Shown one piece after another: positions 17,831 to 27,166 of a DNA stretch of 64,000 bases; within the stretch, counting starts at the first letter, position 1, and each line of letters begins with the position of its first letter. Both the position numbers and the translations under genes were made by a program. The DNA is from Paeniglutamicibacter psychrophenolicus (lineage in GTDB: Bacteria; Actinomycetota; Actinomycetes; Actinomycetales; Micrococcaceae). Location: NCBI RefSeq assembly GCF_017876575.1, contig NZ_JAGIOE010000001.1, positions 3,638,443 through 3,702,442 of the forward strand. Direction: 5' to 3'. The notes below the pieces were generated by a model. It searched no databases. It worked only from the letters and a program-made list of their open reading frames with translations, and had not been told where the DNA came from.

Positions 17831-18772
17831 GTGGCCCAGCGGCAAACCCATTATGAAGTCTTGGGCATTGCCCCCACCGCCAGCCCCCGGGAAATCAAGT
17901 CCGCCTACCGCAGGGCGGCCCGGCTCACGCACCCCGACCACGGCGGCGACGCCCAGGACTTTGCCCGCGCCACGCTCGCCTACGAAACCCTCATCGACCC
18001 GGACGCCCGCACCCGCTACGACCGCAGCTACGGCACCGAGTCCAGCTACCTGCGCGGGGGCGCCCCGGCACCCGGTGCCCACGCCACCGAACCGGCACAC
18101 CCCCCAGGCGCAGGCGGCTCCATGCGCTTTGGCACCGGCGGCGCCCGCCCCTCGGCCACCGATGCGACGATCTACCTGCCGGGGCTCGAGGAGCCCGGGG
18201 CCATCGACCGGGCCACCTCCATCCGCCAGGTCCACGGTGAACCGCGCAAGCGCGGCATCTTCGGCGCCCAGGCACGACTGGCCCGCGAGAACCGCTCGGT
18301 GCAGCTGCTTTCACGCCAGGTGCTCACCGCCCTGCCCTCGACCCGGCTGGTCAACGGGCTGCATGCCCCCGGCGGCGGGTACATCGACCACGCCCTGCTC
18401 GGCGGCTACCGCCTGGCCCTGGTGCACTCGATGCTGCTGCCCAGGGGCGTCTACCGCTGGGATGGCTCGACCCTCTTGCGCGACGGCAAGCACATCGACC
18501 CGCCGCGCCTCGGGCCGGTGGTGCACCAGATGCAGCGTCTCTTCCCCGAGCTGAACGTGACCGGGTGGACGGTGATCCTGTCCCCCGACGGGAACCTGCA
18601 TGAACCGGTCATCGACTACGCGCGCGGCGCCGAACCCGGGCCGATGAACGTGCTCAACGTGGTCAACGCCGTGAACCTGGTGCGGGAAATGAAGATGTTC
18701 CTGGGCACCGGGCCCACCCCGCATGTGGTGGATCGCACCATTTTGGCCCGGCTTATCGGCGGAATGTACTAG
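17831..18772 (+). CDS. DnaJ-domain protein
   Basis: 313 residues from GTG, with GAAAGG about eight bases upstream and a TAGGAT -10-like box at 17731. The J domain (residues 5-66: HYEVLGIAPTASPREIKSAY, then the HPD tripeptide in LTHPDHGG) stimulates a DnaK-type ATPase. There is no Gly/Phe linker, zinc-finger or DnaJ C-terminal domain, so this is a class III J-protein. The remaining 230 residues form an unrecognised globular domain. The partner and client are unknown. Confidence 0.85.
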   Translation: MAQRQTHYEVLGIAPTASPREIKSAYRRAARLTHPDHGGDAQDFARATLAYETLIDPDARTRYDRSYGTESSYLRGGAPAPGAHATEPAHPPGAGGSMRFGTGGARPSATDATIYLPGLEEPGAIDRATSIRQVHGEPRKRGIFGAQARLARENRSVQLLSRQVLTALPSTRLVNGLHAPGGGYIDHALLGGYRLALVHSMLLPRGVYRWDGSTLLRDGKHIDPPRLGPVVHQMQRLFPELNVTGWTVILSPDGNLHEPVIDYARGAEPGPMNVLNVVNAVNLVREMKMFLGTGPTPHVVDRTILARLIGGMY

Positions 18773-18880
18773 CCACCTGCGCTCCCGCCCCCGGCGCACC
18801 GGCCCCGCGGACCCGCCGGGGAACCGCCGCAGGGGCGCCCGGCACCATGGACGGGCCCGGCGCACCGTAAACTGGGGTGC

Positions 18881-19351
18881 GTGTTCCGAATCCTTTTTTA
18901 CACTCCCGAAATTCCCGGCAATACCGGCAACGCCATCCGCCTTGCCGCGGTGACCGGCGCCGAACTGCACCTCGTCGAGCCGCTGGGCTTCGACTTCGAG
19001 GATTCCAAGCTGCGCCGCGCCGGCCTGGACTACCACGACCTGGCCGTGGTCACCGTGCACCCGGACATCGAATCGGCCTGGGCGGCCCTGGCCCCCGCCC
19101 GCGTCTTCGCCTTCACCTCCGAGGGCAGCACCCTCTACACGGAGGTGTCCTACCAGCCGGGCGACGTGCTGCTCTTCGGCCCCGAGTCCGTCGGGCTGCC
19201 GGCGGAACTGAAGACCGATGCGCACATCACCGCCACCGTCAGGTTGCCGATGCTTGAGGCCCGCCGCTCGCTGAACCTCGCAAATTCCGCCTCCATCGCG
19301 CTCTACGAGGCCTGGCGCCAGCACGGCTTCGCCACCGGCGGCACACACTAA
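18881..19351 (+). CDS. trmL: tRNA (cytidine(34)-2'-O)-methyltransferase TrmL
   Basis: 156 residues from GTG, the usual TrmL length. The SPOUT fold motifs are complete: 'LFYTPEIPGNTGNAIRLAAV' at the N-terminus, 'LLFGPESVGLP' in the middle, and the knot segment 'LPMLEARRSLNLANSASIALYEA'. It methylates the wobble 2'-O of tRNA-Leu isoacceptors with AdoMet. It sits alone between the DnaJ gene and the RskA-like gene. Confidence 0.95.
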   Translation: MFRILFYTPEIPGNTGNAIRLAAVTGAELHLVEPLGFDFEDSKLRRAGLDYHDLAVVTVHPDIESAWAALAPARVFAFTSEGSTLYTEVSYQPGDVLLFGPESVGLPAELKTDAHITATVRLPMLEARRSLNLANSASIALYEAWRQHGFATGGTH

Positions 19352-19427
19352 ATCCCTAGCCTTCTGGCCTATGCTTACACGTGGCAATTACCGGCCACCC
19401 CCGCTCTTTGAAAAGGATGGCAACATC

Positions 19428-19985
19428 ATGACCGGCACCGATCCCGCATACCCTGCGCACCGCGGCGATGAGAACGACGACGACCTCGGCATGGATCTTG
19501 TCGATGCGGTGTCCACGGACGCCGAGTCCCCCGCCCGGCGCCCGCTGAAGAAGTGGATGTTCGTGGTCGCGGCCCTGGCGGTGATCGTCATCGGCCTGGT
19601 CGCCGGGCTGGTGAACCTGATTCCGACCAACTACGTTTCCAAGGTCGAGCGCGCCTCCGACCAGGTCGTCGCCCAGGCGGACCTCGAGGGCGGCGGGCAT
19701 GCGGTGCTCAAGACCTCCGCGAAGGCCGACGCCGGGATGATCGAGCTGACCGGCCTGCCGGCCATCGACCCCACCGAGGACTACGTGGTGTGGCTCATCG
19801 AGGCCTCCACCGACCGGCCCACCCTGCTGGCCACCATCGCCCCGTCGGACAAGCCCGTCAAGGAAGGGTTCAACGGCGTGGACAAGCTCGCCTCCGTCAT
19901 GGTCTCGGTGGAACCGGGCGACGGAAGCAGCACCGCCCCGAGCACCGAGCCATTGGCCGTGCTGGACCTGCCCGAAGCCAAGTAA
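19428..19985 (+). CDS. Membrane-anchored RskA-type (anti-sigma C-terminal) domain protein
   Basis: 185 residues from ATG, with AAGGA ten bases upstream. An acidic cytoplasmic N-terminus (residues 1-42), a membrane helix (KKWMFVVAALAVIVIGLVAG, ~43-64) and an extracytoplasmic domain with 'ELTGLPAIDPTEDYVVWLIE' and 'VMVSVEPGDGSSTAPSTEPLAVLDL' match the RskA C-terminal domain. The usual N-terminal zinc-binding anti-sigma domain (HxxxCxxC) is absent and no sigma-factor gene is adjacent. It may be a stand-alone envelope sensor or an adhesive domain. The fold is likely; the anti-sigma function is doubtful. Confidence 0.75.
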   Translation: MTGTDPAYPAHRGDENDDDLGMDLVDAVSTDAESPARRPLKKWMFVVAALAVIVIGLVAGLVNLIPTNYVSKVERASDQVVAQADLEGGGHAVLKTSAKADAGMIELTGLPAIDPTEDYVVWLIEASTDRPTLLATIAPSDKPVKEGFNGVDKLASVMVSVEPGDGSSTAPSTEPLAVLDLPEAK

Positions 19986-20026
19986 CGCACCTTTCCGGTC
20001 CCGCGCAACCCGCGCCGCAGACGACG

Positions 20027-20062
20027 GTGGGCCGCCTCCCCTGTGAAAGGGAGGCGGCCCAC
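20027..20062. terminator. Bidirectional terminator between convergent genes
   Basis: A perfect 14-bp stem (GTGGGCCGCCTCCC at 20027-20040 with 20049-20062) and an 8-base loop lie between the RskA-like gene and the leftward PIG-L gene. Confidence 0.85.
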
Positions 20063-20120
20063 ATCTGCTTAACCCGCCGCTGGCCCGCGGCTTGATGCAC
20101 CGGGGTTTGATGCGCCGGGG

Positions 20121-20876
20121 CTAGAAACCGGCGATGGTGTCCGCGGCGTTGACCGCCACCACATGGAACGCCTCGGCCAGCGCGCCCGGCGCGAACCCCG
20201 CCGTGCTGCCCTGCGCCTCGGCTTGGGTGCGCACGTAGCGCTCCATGGCCGGCACGTCGGGGTGCTGGCTCAGGTGCTGGCGCAGCGCCGCGAGCTTGAG
20301 CTCGAATACCTCGGTGATCTCCACCCGGTGGTTTTCCCGCGCTTGCGGGGCCCCGTAGAGCCACAGCCACGGCAGCTTGTACGCCTCGAGTCCCGCCTCC
20401 AGGAGCTCCGGGTAGGAGAACGGGTTCTCCACCGCCGGGTAGATCGCCCGGGTCACCGCCTCGCCGCAGGCCAGGTGGTCCGGGTGCGAGCGCTGGATCC
20501 GCTCCCAGTTCCGTTCCGGGTGCATGGCCAGCACGACGTCGGGGCGCAGCGTGCGGATCAGCGCGACGACCTGCTTCATGACCCGGTGGTTGGGCTCCAG
20601 GAACCCGTCGGCCTCCCCCAAAAAGTGCACGGTGTCCACGCCCACCAGGGCCGCGGCGGCGCGCTGCTCGGCATGCCGGGTCGCGGTGATCGCCTCGGCG
20701 GTGCGCTCGTCGAACCCGCCGGCGTCGCCGTCGGTCATGATGCAGTACTCCACCTGCACGCCCGCGGCGGTCCAGGCCGCCACGGTGCCCGAGGCCCCGA
20801 AGTCCAGGTCGTCGGGGTGCGCGCCGAAGCACAGCACGCGCTGAACGCGTTGGACGGCCGGGTCGAAGATGCCCAC
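20121..20876 (-). CDS. PIG-L/LmbE family deacetylase
   Basis: 251 residues from GTG, four bases after the etfA stop. The zinc motif AHPDD (residues 19-23) and the downstream HPDH (in 'RSHPDHLACGEAV') supply the metal ligands and the base of the LmbE fold. These enzymes remove acetyl groups from N-acetylglucosaminyl compounds, as MshB and Mca do in mycothiol metabolism, but this sequence lacks features that would fix the substrate. It is the third gene of the etfB-etfA unit, which is common in relatives; the metabolic link is unknown. Confidence 0.88.
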   Translation of the reverse strand: MGIFDPAVQRVQRVLCFGAHPDDLDFGASGTVAAWTAAGVQVEYCIMTDGDAGGFDERTAEAITATRHAEQRAAAALVGVDTVHFLGEADGFLEPNHRVMKQVVALIRTLRPDVVLAMHPERNWERIQRSHPDHLACGEAVTRAIYPAVENPFSYPELLEAGLEAYKLPWLWLYGAPQARENHRVEITEVFELKLAALRQHLSQHPDVPAMERYVRTQAEAQGSTAGFAPGALAEAFHVVAVNAADTIAGF

Positions 20877-20880
20877 GCGC

Positions 20881-21834
20881 CTAGCCCTTGCGCCGGCGGA
20901 TCTCGGCGGCGGCCTGCGGCAGCACCACGGCCAAGTCGCCCACGATGCCCAAATCGGCGATCTCGAACACCGGTGCGTCGGGGTCCTTGTTGATCGCGAT
21001 GATGGTCTTGGCGGTCTGCATGCCGGCCTTCTGCTGGATCGCCCCGGAGATGCCGGCTGAGATGTACAGCTGCGGGGAGACCGTCGTGCCGGTCTGCCCG
21101 ACCTGCGCGGAGTGGTCGATCCAGCCCGCGTCGGTGGCCGCGCGCGAGGCACCCACCGCGGCGCCCAGGGCGTCGGCCAAATCCTCCACGGGGCCGAAGT
21201 CCCCGTCCACGCCGCGTCCGCCGGCAACCACGAAGCGGGCCTCGGAAAGCTCCGGGCGGCCGGTGGCGGTGTGCGGTGCGGTGGCGGTGATGCGGGCCGC
21301 CGGGCCGGTCTCCCCGAGCTCGAGCTCGTGCACCGGTGCGGGCGCTCCGGCGGCGGGGGCCGCCTCGGGCAGCTCGACGCTGTTGGCCTTCAGCGTGATC
21401 AGCGCCGGGCCGCGGGTGACCTGCGCCTTGACGGTGTAGCTGCCGGCGAGCACCGGCTTGGTCACGGTCAGGTCCGCGTCGACGTCGATGGCGTCGGTGA
21501 TGACCCCGGCGTCCAGGCGCACGGCGGTGCGTGCGGCGATTTCGCGTCCCTCGACGGTGTTGGGCAGCAGCACCGCGGTGGCACCCGATTCGCGCACCGC
21601 GGCCTCCAGCAGCGAGACCGCCGGGGCGATGAGCCCGGTCGCGTCCAGGCCGCCGGCCGCGGCGTAGAAGCCGGTGGCGCCCGCTGCGCCCAGTGACGCC
21701 AGTGCGGCCGCGTCGGCCGGGCCGCCCAGCACCGCGCTGGCCTGGCCCAGGCGGGCGGCCAGGGCCAGCAGTTCGCGCTGCCCCTTGGTCGGCGCGCCGG
21801 CGGGGGCGTGGATGTATACCAAGATGTTCGACAT
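20881..21834 (-). CDS. etfA: Electron transfer flavoprotein, alpha subunit
   Basis: 317 residues. The N-terminal domain starts [13 protein letters not shown]. The C-terminal FAD domain shows 'VVAGGRGV', the adenine-binding '[24 protein letters not shown]' and '[23 protein letters not shown]'. With EtfB it accepts electrons from acyl-CoA and related dehydrogenases and passes them to the quinone pool through ETF:quinone oxidoreductase. It follows etfB after 22 bases. Confidence 0.97.
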   Translation of the reverse strand: MSNILVYIHAPAGAPTKGQRELLALAARLGQASAVLGGPADAAALASLGAAGATGFYAAAGGLDATGLIAPAVSLLEAAVRESGATAVLLPNTVEGREIAARTAVRLDAGVITDAIDVDADLTVTKPVLAGSYTVKAQVTRGPALITLKANSVELPEAAPAAGAPAPVHELELGETGPAARITATAPHTATGRPELSEARFVVAGGRGVDGDFGPVEDLADALGAAVGASRAATDAGWIDHSAQVGQTGTTVSPQLYISAGISGAIQQKAGMQTAKTIIAINKDPDAPVFEIADLGIVGDLAVVLPQAAAEIRRRKG

Positions 21835-21856
21835 GTTGTTCCCCTTGAAAGTGGTG

Positions 21857-22678
21857 CTAGATCAGCTTGGCGTCGGCCAGGAAGTCCACCAGCGCGATGC
21901 CGGCTTGGCCGGAGTCGGTGATGACTTGCCCTGCGGCGCGCGGTGGGCGCGGCGCGGCGGAGAGCACGCGGGTCGCTGACCCGGCGGCGCCCACTGCCTC
22001 TTCGGCCAGGCCCAGCTGGGCGAGGGTGAGCGTGGTGATCTTCTTCTTCTTGGCCGCCAGGATCCCGCGGAAGTTCGGGTAGCGCGGCTCGTTGGCCTGG
22101 TCGGTGACCGAGATCAGCACCGGAAGCGTGGCTTCCACGGACTGTGCCCCGTCCTCGCCGACGCGCAGCGCCGTGACGGTGTTGGTTCCCGGATCGATCT
22201 CCAGCTTCGACAGGTTGGTCAGCTGCGCCACGCCCAGGCGTTCGGCCAGCTGCGCGGGGACCAGGGAGGTCTCGGCGTCGGTGGAGGCCATGCCGGTGAG
22301 CACCACGTCGAAGCCGCCCAGCTGCTTGATGGCGGTGGCCAGCGCCAGGGAGGTGGCCCCGGCGTCGGAACCTGCAAGCGCCGGGTCGCAGATGTGCACG
22401 CCCGCGGCCGCCCCCATCTGCAGGGACTTCTTCACGGCGTTCGCTGCCGCTTCGGGTCCCATGGTCATGGCCGTGACGGTGTTCCCCGCCTTGTCCCCGC
22501 CGCGGGCCTCGGCCAGCGCGAGGGCCGCCTCGATGGCGTACTCGTCGAGTTCCGACAGGACCGAATCCTTGCGGTCCAGCCGCTGCCCGGGGCCGGACAG
22601 GTGGCGATCGAATTGGACATCTGGCACGTGTTTGACCAACACGAGAATGTTCAGGGGCGTGCCGGTGTTCTGGCTCAT
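21857..22678 (-). CDS. etfB: Electron transfer flavoprotein, beta subunit
   Basis: 273 residues from ATG at 22678, with AAAGG six bases upstream; the open frame continues further but without a better start. 'LVLVKHVPDVQFDRH' at the start and 'DEYAIEAALALAEARGG' followed by 'VLTGMASTDAETSLVPAQLAERLGV' are EtfB hallmarks for AMP binding and subunit contact. It works with EtfA in the cytoplasm. Confidence 0.97.
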   Translation of the reverse strand: MSQNTGTPLNILVLVKHVPDVQFDRHLSGPGQRLDRKDSVLSELDEYAIEAALALAEARGGDKAGNTVTAMTMGPEAAANAVKKSLQMGAAAGVHICDPALAGSDAGATSLALATAIKQLGGFDVVLTGMASTDAETSLVPAQLAERLGVAQLTNLSKLEIDPGTNTVTALRVGEDGAQSVEATLPVLISVTDQANEPRYPNFRGILAAKKKKITTLTLAQLGLAEEAVGAAGSATRVLSAAPRPPRAAGQVITDSGQAGIALVDFLADAKLI

Positions 22679-23020
22679 TGCTGCCTTTCTGGAAACTTGG
22701 ACAGATCTGTGTGGGAGAGAGCGCCCGGTGCGTACCGGGCGCCGCCGATGGCGGGCGGGACCGGCCGATCTCCCCGCTCCATCGTATCGGTGCCCGGAGG
22801 TGCCCGCTGGCCCGCCCCCGGGCCCAAGGCGGGGCGGGGCGGGCGCACCGGCACGGCAAACGCTGCGCGCATGGCACAAACGCGGCGTACCGGGCGCCAG
22901 GAAGGGTCCTGGCAGCCGGCACGCCGCGTTTGTCAATATTTCACTTGATTGCTCCGCGTTGCGCGGTGTGACCCGGGGCGGCACCGTCCATGTTGCGCCA
23001 TGTGTCGCCCGGGTGCGCCG
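22679..23020. other. 342-base intergenic region with etf leader and protease terminator
   Basis: No gene is seen. The left part is the etfB leader. The right part holds a long interrupted hairpin: ACAAACGCGGCGT at 22876-22888 pairs with 22921-22933, and inner GCCAGGA/TCCTGGC pairs also match. It lies downstream of the HtrA-type protease stop and is probably that gene's terminator. Confidence 0.6.
22876..22933 (-). terminator. Long hairpin downstream of the HtrA-type protease gene
   Basis: The 13-bp outer arms are perfect, and an inner CCGG plus 7-bp GCCAGGA/TCCTGGC stem is capped by AGGG. There is no clear U-tract, but position and stability fit a terminator for the leftward protease gene. 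Confidence 0.6.
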
Positions 23021-24679
23021 CTACTGGGCCGGGGTTTCGCCCACCGTCACGGTGGCCGATTCCGCCGCGCCGCCGCGGGTGTAGTGGACCACCGTGGTGC
23101 CGCCGGCCGGGATCTCGCGGATCGCGGCGGTCAGCGAGGTGCTGTCGGAGATGCTGCGCGCATCCACGCCGGTGATCACGTCGCCCGCCTTCAGGCCCGC
23201 CTTGGCCGCGGGGCTGTCGGCGACGACCTCCTTGACCTCGGCGCCGACGCTGAACGAGGAGGAGTTCCCGCCGTTGGCGTTGGCGGGTTTGGCCTGCACC
23301 GTGACCCCGAGCAGCCCGTGGGTGGCCGAGCCGTTGTCGATGATGTCGTTGGCGATGCGCTTGGCGTAGTCGATCGGGATGGCGAACCCGACACCGATCG
23401 AGCCGCTGTCCGAGGAGGAGGTGGCGCCGGAACCGGAGGAGGCGATCGCGACGTTCACCCCGATGATGTTCCCGTTCACGTCCACCAGCGCGCCGCCGGA
23501 GTTGCCGTGGTTGATCGCCGCGTCGGTCTGGATCACGTTGATGAAGATCGAGCCCCCGGAACTGGACTGCTGCTGTTGCTGCTGGTCCGGGGCGCCGGGG
23601 AACTGGAAGTTGAACTGGTTGCCGTCGCCGTTGTCGTTCGAATCGCTGCCCTCGGATTGCTTGGGCACCGCGGAGGAGGCGACGGAGATGGTGCGGTTAA
23701 GCGTGGAGATGATGCCGTCGGTGACGGTGCCGCTCAGGCCCAGCGGGGCGCCGATCGCGATGGCCGTGTCGCCCACGTTCAGGTTGCCGGAGGCCCCCAG
23801 TTCGGCAGGCACCAGGTCTTGCGCCTCGATCTTGATCACGGCCAGGTCCGAGAGCGGGTCGGTGCCCACCACGGTGGCGTCGTGGACCTTCCCGTCGGAG
23901 GTGCGCACCGCGATCTTCGGGCTGCTGGTGGTCCCGCCCAGGGTCACCACGTGCGTGTTGGTCAGGATGTGCCCGGCCGTGTCCAGGATGATGCCGGAGC
24001 CCGAGCCGGCCTCGGAGGTGCCTGCGACATCGATGGTGACCACGCTGGGGCTGGCCTTGGCGGCCGCCGCGGTGACTGCGGTGACGTTCTTCGGGTTGTT
24101 GATGACCACGTCGCCCTGCGGGGTGGTGCTGGAGGATGCGGCTGCCGTGGGGTTGGAGTTCATCACGTAGTTGGCGCCCACCGCGCCGCCCGCGCCGATG
24201 ATGGCGGCGGCGACCATGCCCACGATCAGGGCACCGGAGGTGAATTTCTTCGGCGCGTTGTTCCGCGCCGGGGGAAGCGGTGCGCCGAAGGCGGAGGCAT
24301 GTTCTTCGGCGGTCGGGGTGCCGTAGGGCGAGCCGCCCTGCGGCGCCGAGTTCCAGGCGTGCGTCGGCTGTTGCGCGGGGGCCGGGGCCCCGTAGGCAGG
24401 CTGCGGCTGCGCGCCGGTTGCCGGCCCTTGCGCCGGGGTGCCCTGTGCCGGTGCGTCCTGGCCGGGGTTGCCCGTGTGGCGCGGCAGTGCCTGGGTCGGA
24501 TCCGCGGCCCCTTCGATCCGAGAGACCGGTTGGGTGCCGCCGGTGCCCGCGGCGCCGTCGCCCGAACCGTCGGCTGGGGTGCTCGGCGGGGTCGCGGGGC
24601 GCGGCGGCACGGCGCCGGATTCCGGCTGCTGTTCCGGATCGCGGCCGGTGCCCGGCTGCTCAAACTGGTTCTCGCTCAT
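23021..24679 (-). CDS. HtrA/DegP-type S1C membrane serine protease with PDZ domain
   Basis: 552 residues from ATG at 24679, with GGAAG upstream. Residues 1-145 are a Pro/Gly/Gln-rich cytoplasmic region; a single membrane helix (~147-170) places the rest outside. The protease domain has the triad His243 (TNTHVVT), Asp278 (LSDLAVI) and Ser394 (GNSGGAL). A Gln/Ser-rich insertion lies at ~340-375. The C-terminal PDZ domain begins near 'GLLGVTVQ'. It degrades or monitors misfolded envelope proteins, like mycobacterial PepD and HtrA. It is divergent from the TPM-domain gene. Confidence 0.94.
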   Translation of the reverse strand: MSENQFEQPGTGRDPEQQPESGAVPPRPATPPSTPADGSGDGAAGTGGTQPVSRIEGAADPTQALPRHTGNPGQDAPAQGTPAQGPATGAQPQPAYGAPAPAQQPTHAWNSAPQGGSPYGTPTAEEHASAFGAPLPPARNNAPKKFTSGALIVGMVAAAIIGAGGAVGANYVMNSNPTAAASSSTTPQGDVVINNPKNVTAVTAAAAKASPSVVTIDVAGTSEAGSGSGIILDTAGHILTNTHVVTLGGTTSSPKIAVRTSDGKVHDATVVGTDPLSDLAVIKIEAQDLVPAELGASGNLNVGDTAIAIGAPLGLSGTVTDGIISTLNRTISVASSAVPKQSEGSDSNDNGDGNQFNFQFPGAPDQQQQQQSSSGGSIFINVIQTDAAINHGNSGGALVDVNGNIIGVNVAIASSGSGATSSSDSGSIGVGFAIPIDYAKRIANDIIDNGSATHGLLGVTVQAKPANANGGNSSSFSVGAEVKEVVADSPAAKAGLKAGDVITGVDARSISDSTSLTAAIREIPAGGTTVVHYTRGGAAESATVTVGETPAQ

Positions 24680-24952
24680 GACTGTTCTTCCAATCCCTGA
24701 CGGTGGATTCCTCTGCGTTTCCTGGTTACAACTATGCCCGTGCGGGCTGTGGTGGCGAAAAGGAGAACCTGAGTGTCGGCTGTGAGAAGGTGTGATTCGA
24801 AAACCACCTGCCCGATGCACCGGCGATTCTGTGGACTCGCGCGTTTCACCCACCTAGAATCAACATCGACAGCAGAAACCGGAAAGTTGCCTGGAATCAT
24901 GCAGCGATCCGCGCACTTTCTGCGGCCGACCATGCAAGGGTGAAGGAAAACC

Positions 24953-27013
24953 ATGAAATCGCTCCCCCGGCGGATGGCACTTGTTGCCTCCGCAGGAATC
25001 TTGTCCCTGTTCATGCTTGCACCACCGGCCCTGGCCGATTCCCCCGTGCAGATCCCCCCGGGGCAGTTCGTCGTGGACCAGGCCGACGTCCTGGGTTCGG
25101 ACACCTCCGAGGTCGAGGCTGCGGTGAAGCAGCTGAAGCGGGACACCGGCCAGTCGCTCTACGTCATCTACGTGGATACCTTCAGCAACCCGGACGACCC
25201 CGACGAGTGGGTCACCGAGGTGGCCAAGTCCAAGAACATGGGCACCAGCGACGTGGTGCTGGCCGTCGGGGTCCAGGATCGCCAGGCCAGGTTCACCACC
25301 AACGACCGCAGCGAGCTGCACGCCTCCGGCCAGGACATCTTCAACCAGATGGTGTCCCCCGAGCTGTCCGACGAGCAGTGGACCGCCGCCGCCCTGGGCG
25401 CGGTCACCGGCATCGAGAACGTCTCCGACGGCATGACCCCCGACGGCGGGGAAGCCGCCACCGGCCCGAACGGTTCGGGCTCCACCGGCGGATCCGGCGG
25501 CGGCGGCACCGCCGGCTGGCTGCTGGTCGGCGGGGTCGTGGTGGTCGGCGGCGCCACGGCCTGGGCGCTGACGCGCCGCAAGAAGCTCCCCGCGCAGCTC
25601 CCGCAGGTGGCCACCGGTCCCGACGGCAAGCCCCTGGACCCGCTGGCATCGCTCAGCATCCCGGAATTGCGCACCAAGGCCGGCAGCCTGCTCATTGCCG
25701 CCGACGACGCCATCCGCTCCTCCGAGCAGGAGGTCGGCTTCGCCCAGGCACAATTCGGCGAGGCGGCCATCAAGCCCTTCGCCGAGGACATCGAGACGGC
25801 CAAGACGCACATGTCCGAGTCCTTCAAGCTGCAGCAGCAATTGGACGACGAGATCCCCGACACCGAGGAAGAACAGCGCTCCTGGCTCGGTGAGATCATC
25901 CGCCGCTGCGAGGCCGTCAATGAGACCCTCGAGCAGCACACCGAGGAATTCGCCTCGCTGCGCGAGCTGGAAAAGAACGCGCCCGAGGCTGCCGCCTCGC
26001 TCAAGGCGCGGATCGAGCCGCTGCGCCAGCGCGTCGGCACGGTCCAGGGACAGCTCACCGAGCTTGCGACCCGCTACACCGACGGCGCGCTGAACCAGGT
26101 CCACACCAACATCGCCGAGGCCGGCGAACGGCTGGACTTCGCCAACACCGCGGTGTCCACCGCCGAGGCGAAGATCGCATCGGCCGAAACCGCCGAGGCC
26201 GCCGTCGTGGTCCGCGCCGGGGAGGACGCCGTGCACCAGGCCACCGTGCTACTCGATGCCGTGGCCCACGCCGGGGACGACCTGGACAAGGCCCGCACCG
26301 ACCTCGAGTCCATGGTCTCCACCGCCGCCCAGGACCTGGCCCAGGGCCGCGCCCTGGTCGCCAACGGTTCCAACCCCGAGCTGGCCGGATCGGTCGCCGC
26401 CCTGGAATCCGCGCTCTCCTCGGTCCAGGCGCAGGTCGGCACCGGGCGGGTGGACCCTGTCGCCTTGCTGGCCGAGGTCGATGCGGGGCTTCGCCCGCTG
26501 AACGGGCAGCTGAACCAGATCCGTGATGCGCAGGAACGAAACCGCCGAGCGGCCGACCAGCTGCAGGCGGCCATCCGCTCCGCGCAGATGAAGATCAGCG
26601 GCACCGACGACTTCATCCGCGCCCGGCGCGGCGGAGTCGGCGCCACGGCCCGCACCCGGCTGGCAGAGGCCCAGCGAAACCTCGAGGAAGCGCTGCGCCT
26701 GGCCTCCACCGACCCGGTCAATGCCCTGTCCTACGCCGAGCACGCCTCGGCGCTGGCCGACCAGGCCGCCCGCGAGGCGGAGAACGACGTCAACGGATTC
26801 GGCGGCGGATTCGGCGGCGGCCGGGGCGGAAGCAACGGCCTGGGTGGCGCCATCCTCGGCGGCATCCTCATCGATTCCATCCTGCGCGGCGGCTCGCATT
26901 CCGGTGATTCCGGCGGCGGCATCTTCGGCGGCGGCGGGTTTGGCGGATTCGGCGGCGGCGGCGGAGGTGGCTTCGGCGGCGGGTTCGGCGATGGCGCGGG
27001 AGGCAACTTCTAG
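24953..27013 (+). CDS. TPM-domain membrane protein with coiled coil and Gly-rich tail
   Basis: 686 residues from ATG. A signal peptide (residues 1-29, cleavage after PALA) is followed by a TPM domain (~40-155: 'VVDQADVLGSDTSEVEAAVKQL', 'TGQSLYVIYVDTF'). A Gly/Ser linker leads to a membrane helix (~187-206), then about 400 residues of Ala/Glu-rich coiled coil, and finally a very Gly/Phe-rich tail (~615-686). TPM domains occur in membrane repair and maturation factors. It is next to pspA and probably in one transcript (153-base gap), suggesting a joint envelope-stress role. The exact function is unknown. Confidence 0.88.
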   Translation: MKSLPRRMALVASAGILSLFMLAPPALADSPVQIPPGQFVVDQADVLGSDTSEVEAAVKQLKRDTGQSLYVIYVDTFSNPDDPDEWVTEVAKSKNMGTSDVVLAVGVQDRQARFTTNDRSELHASGQDIFNQMVSPELSDEQWTAAALGAVTGIENVSDGMTPDGGEAATGPNGSGSTGGSGGGGTAGWLLVGGVVVVGGATAWALTRRKKLPAQLPQVATGPDGKPLDPLASLSIPELRTKAGSLLIAADDAIRSSEQEVGFAQAQFGEAAIKPFAEDIETAKTHMSESFKLQQQLDDEIPDTEEEQRSWLGEIIRRCEAVNETLEQHTEEFASLRELEKNAPEAAASLKARIEPLRQRVGTVQGQLTELATRYTDGALNQVHTNIAEAGERLDFANTAVSTAEAKIASAETAEAAVVVRAGEDAVHQATVLLDAVAHAGDDLDKARTDLESMVSTAAQDLAQGRALVANGSNPELAGSVAALESALSSVQAQVGTGRVDPVALLAEVDAGLRPLNGQLNQIRDAQERNRRAADQLQAAIRSAQMKISGTDDFIRARRGGVGATARTRLAEAQRNLEEALRLASTDPVNALSYAEHASALADQAAREAENDVNGFGGGFGGGRGGSNGLGGAILGGILIDSILRGGSHSGDSGGGIFGGGGFGGFGGGGGGGFGGGFGDGAGGNF

Positions 27014-27166
27014 CCGCAGCACCCCGGCACCGGCACCGACCGCCCCCGGTCGGTGCCACGGATCCCGGCTACCGACCGGGACCCCCACAGATTGCAGTAC
27101 TGCGGTTCCGGCATCCGGAAGCGCGACAGAAGAAGATCAACCAGTCAGTCAACGAAAGGTCTCACC

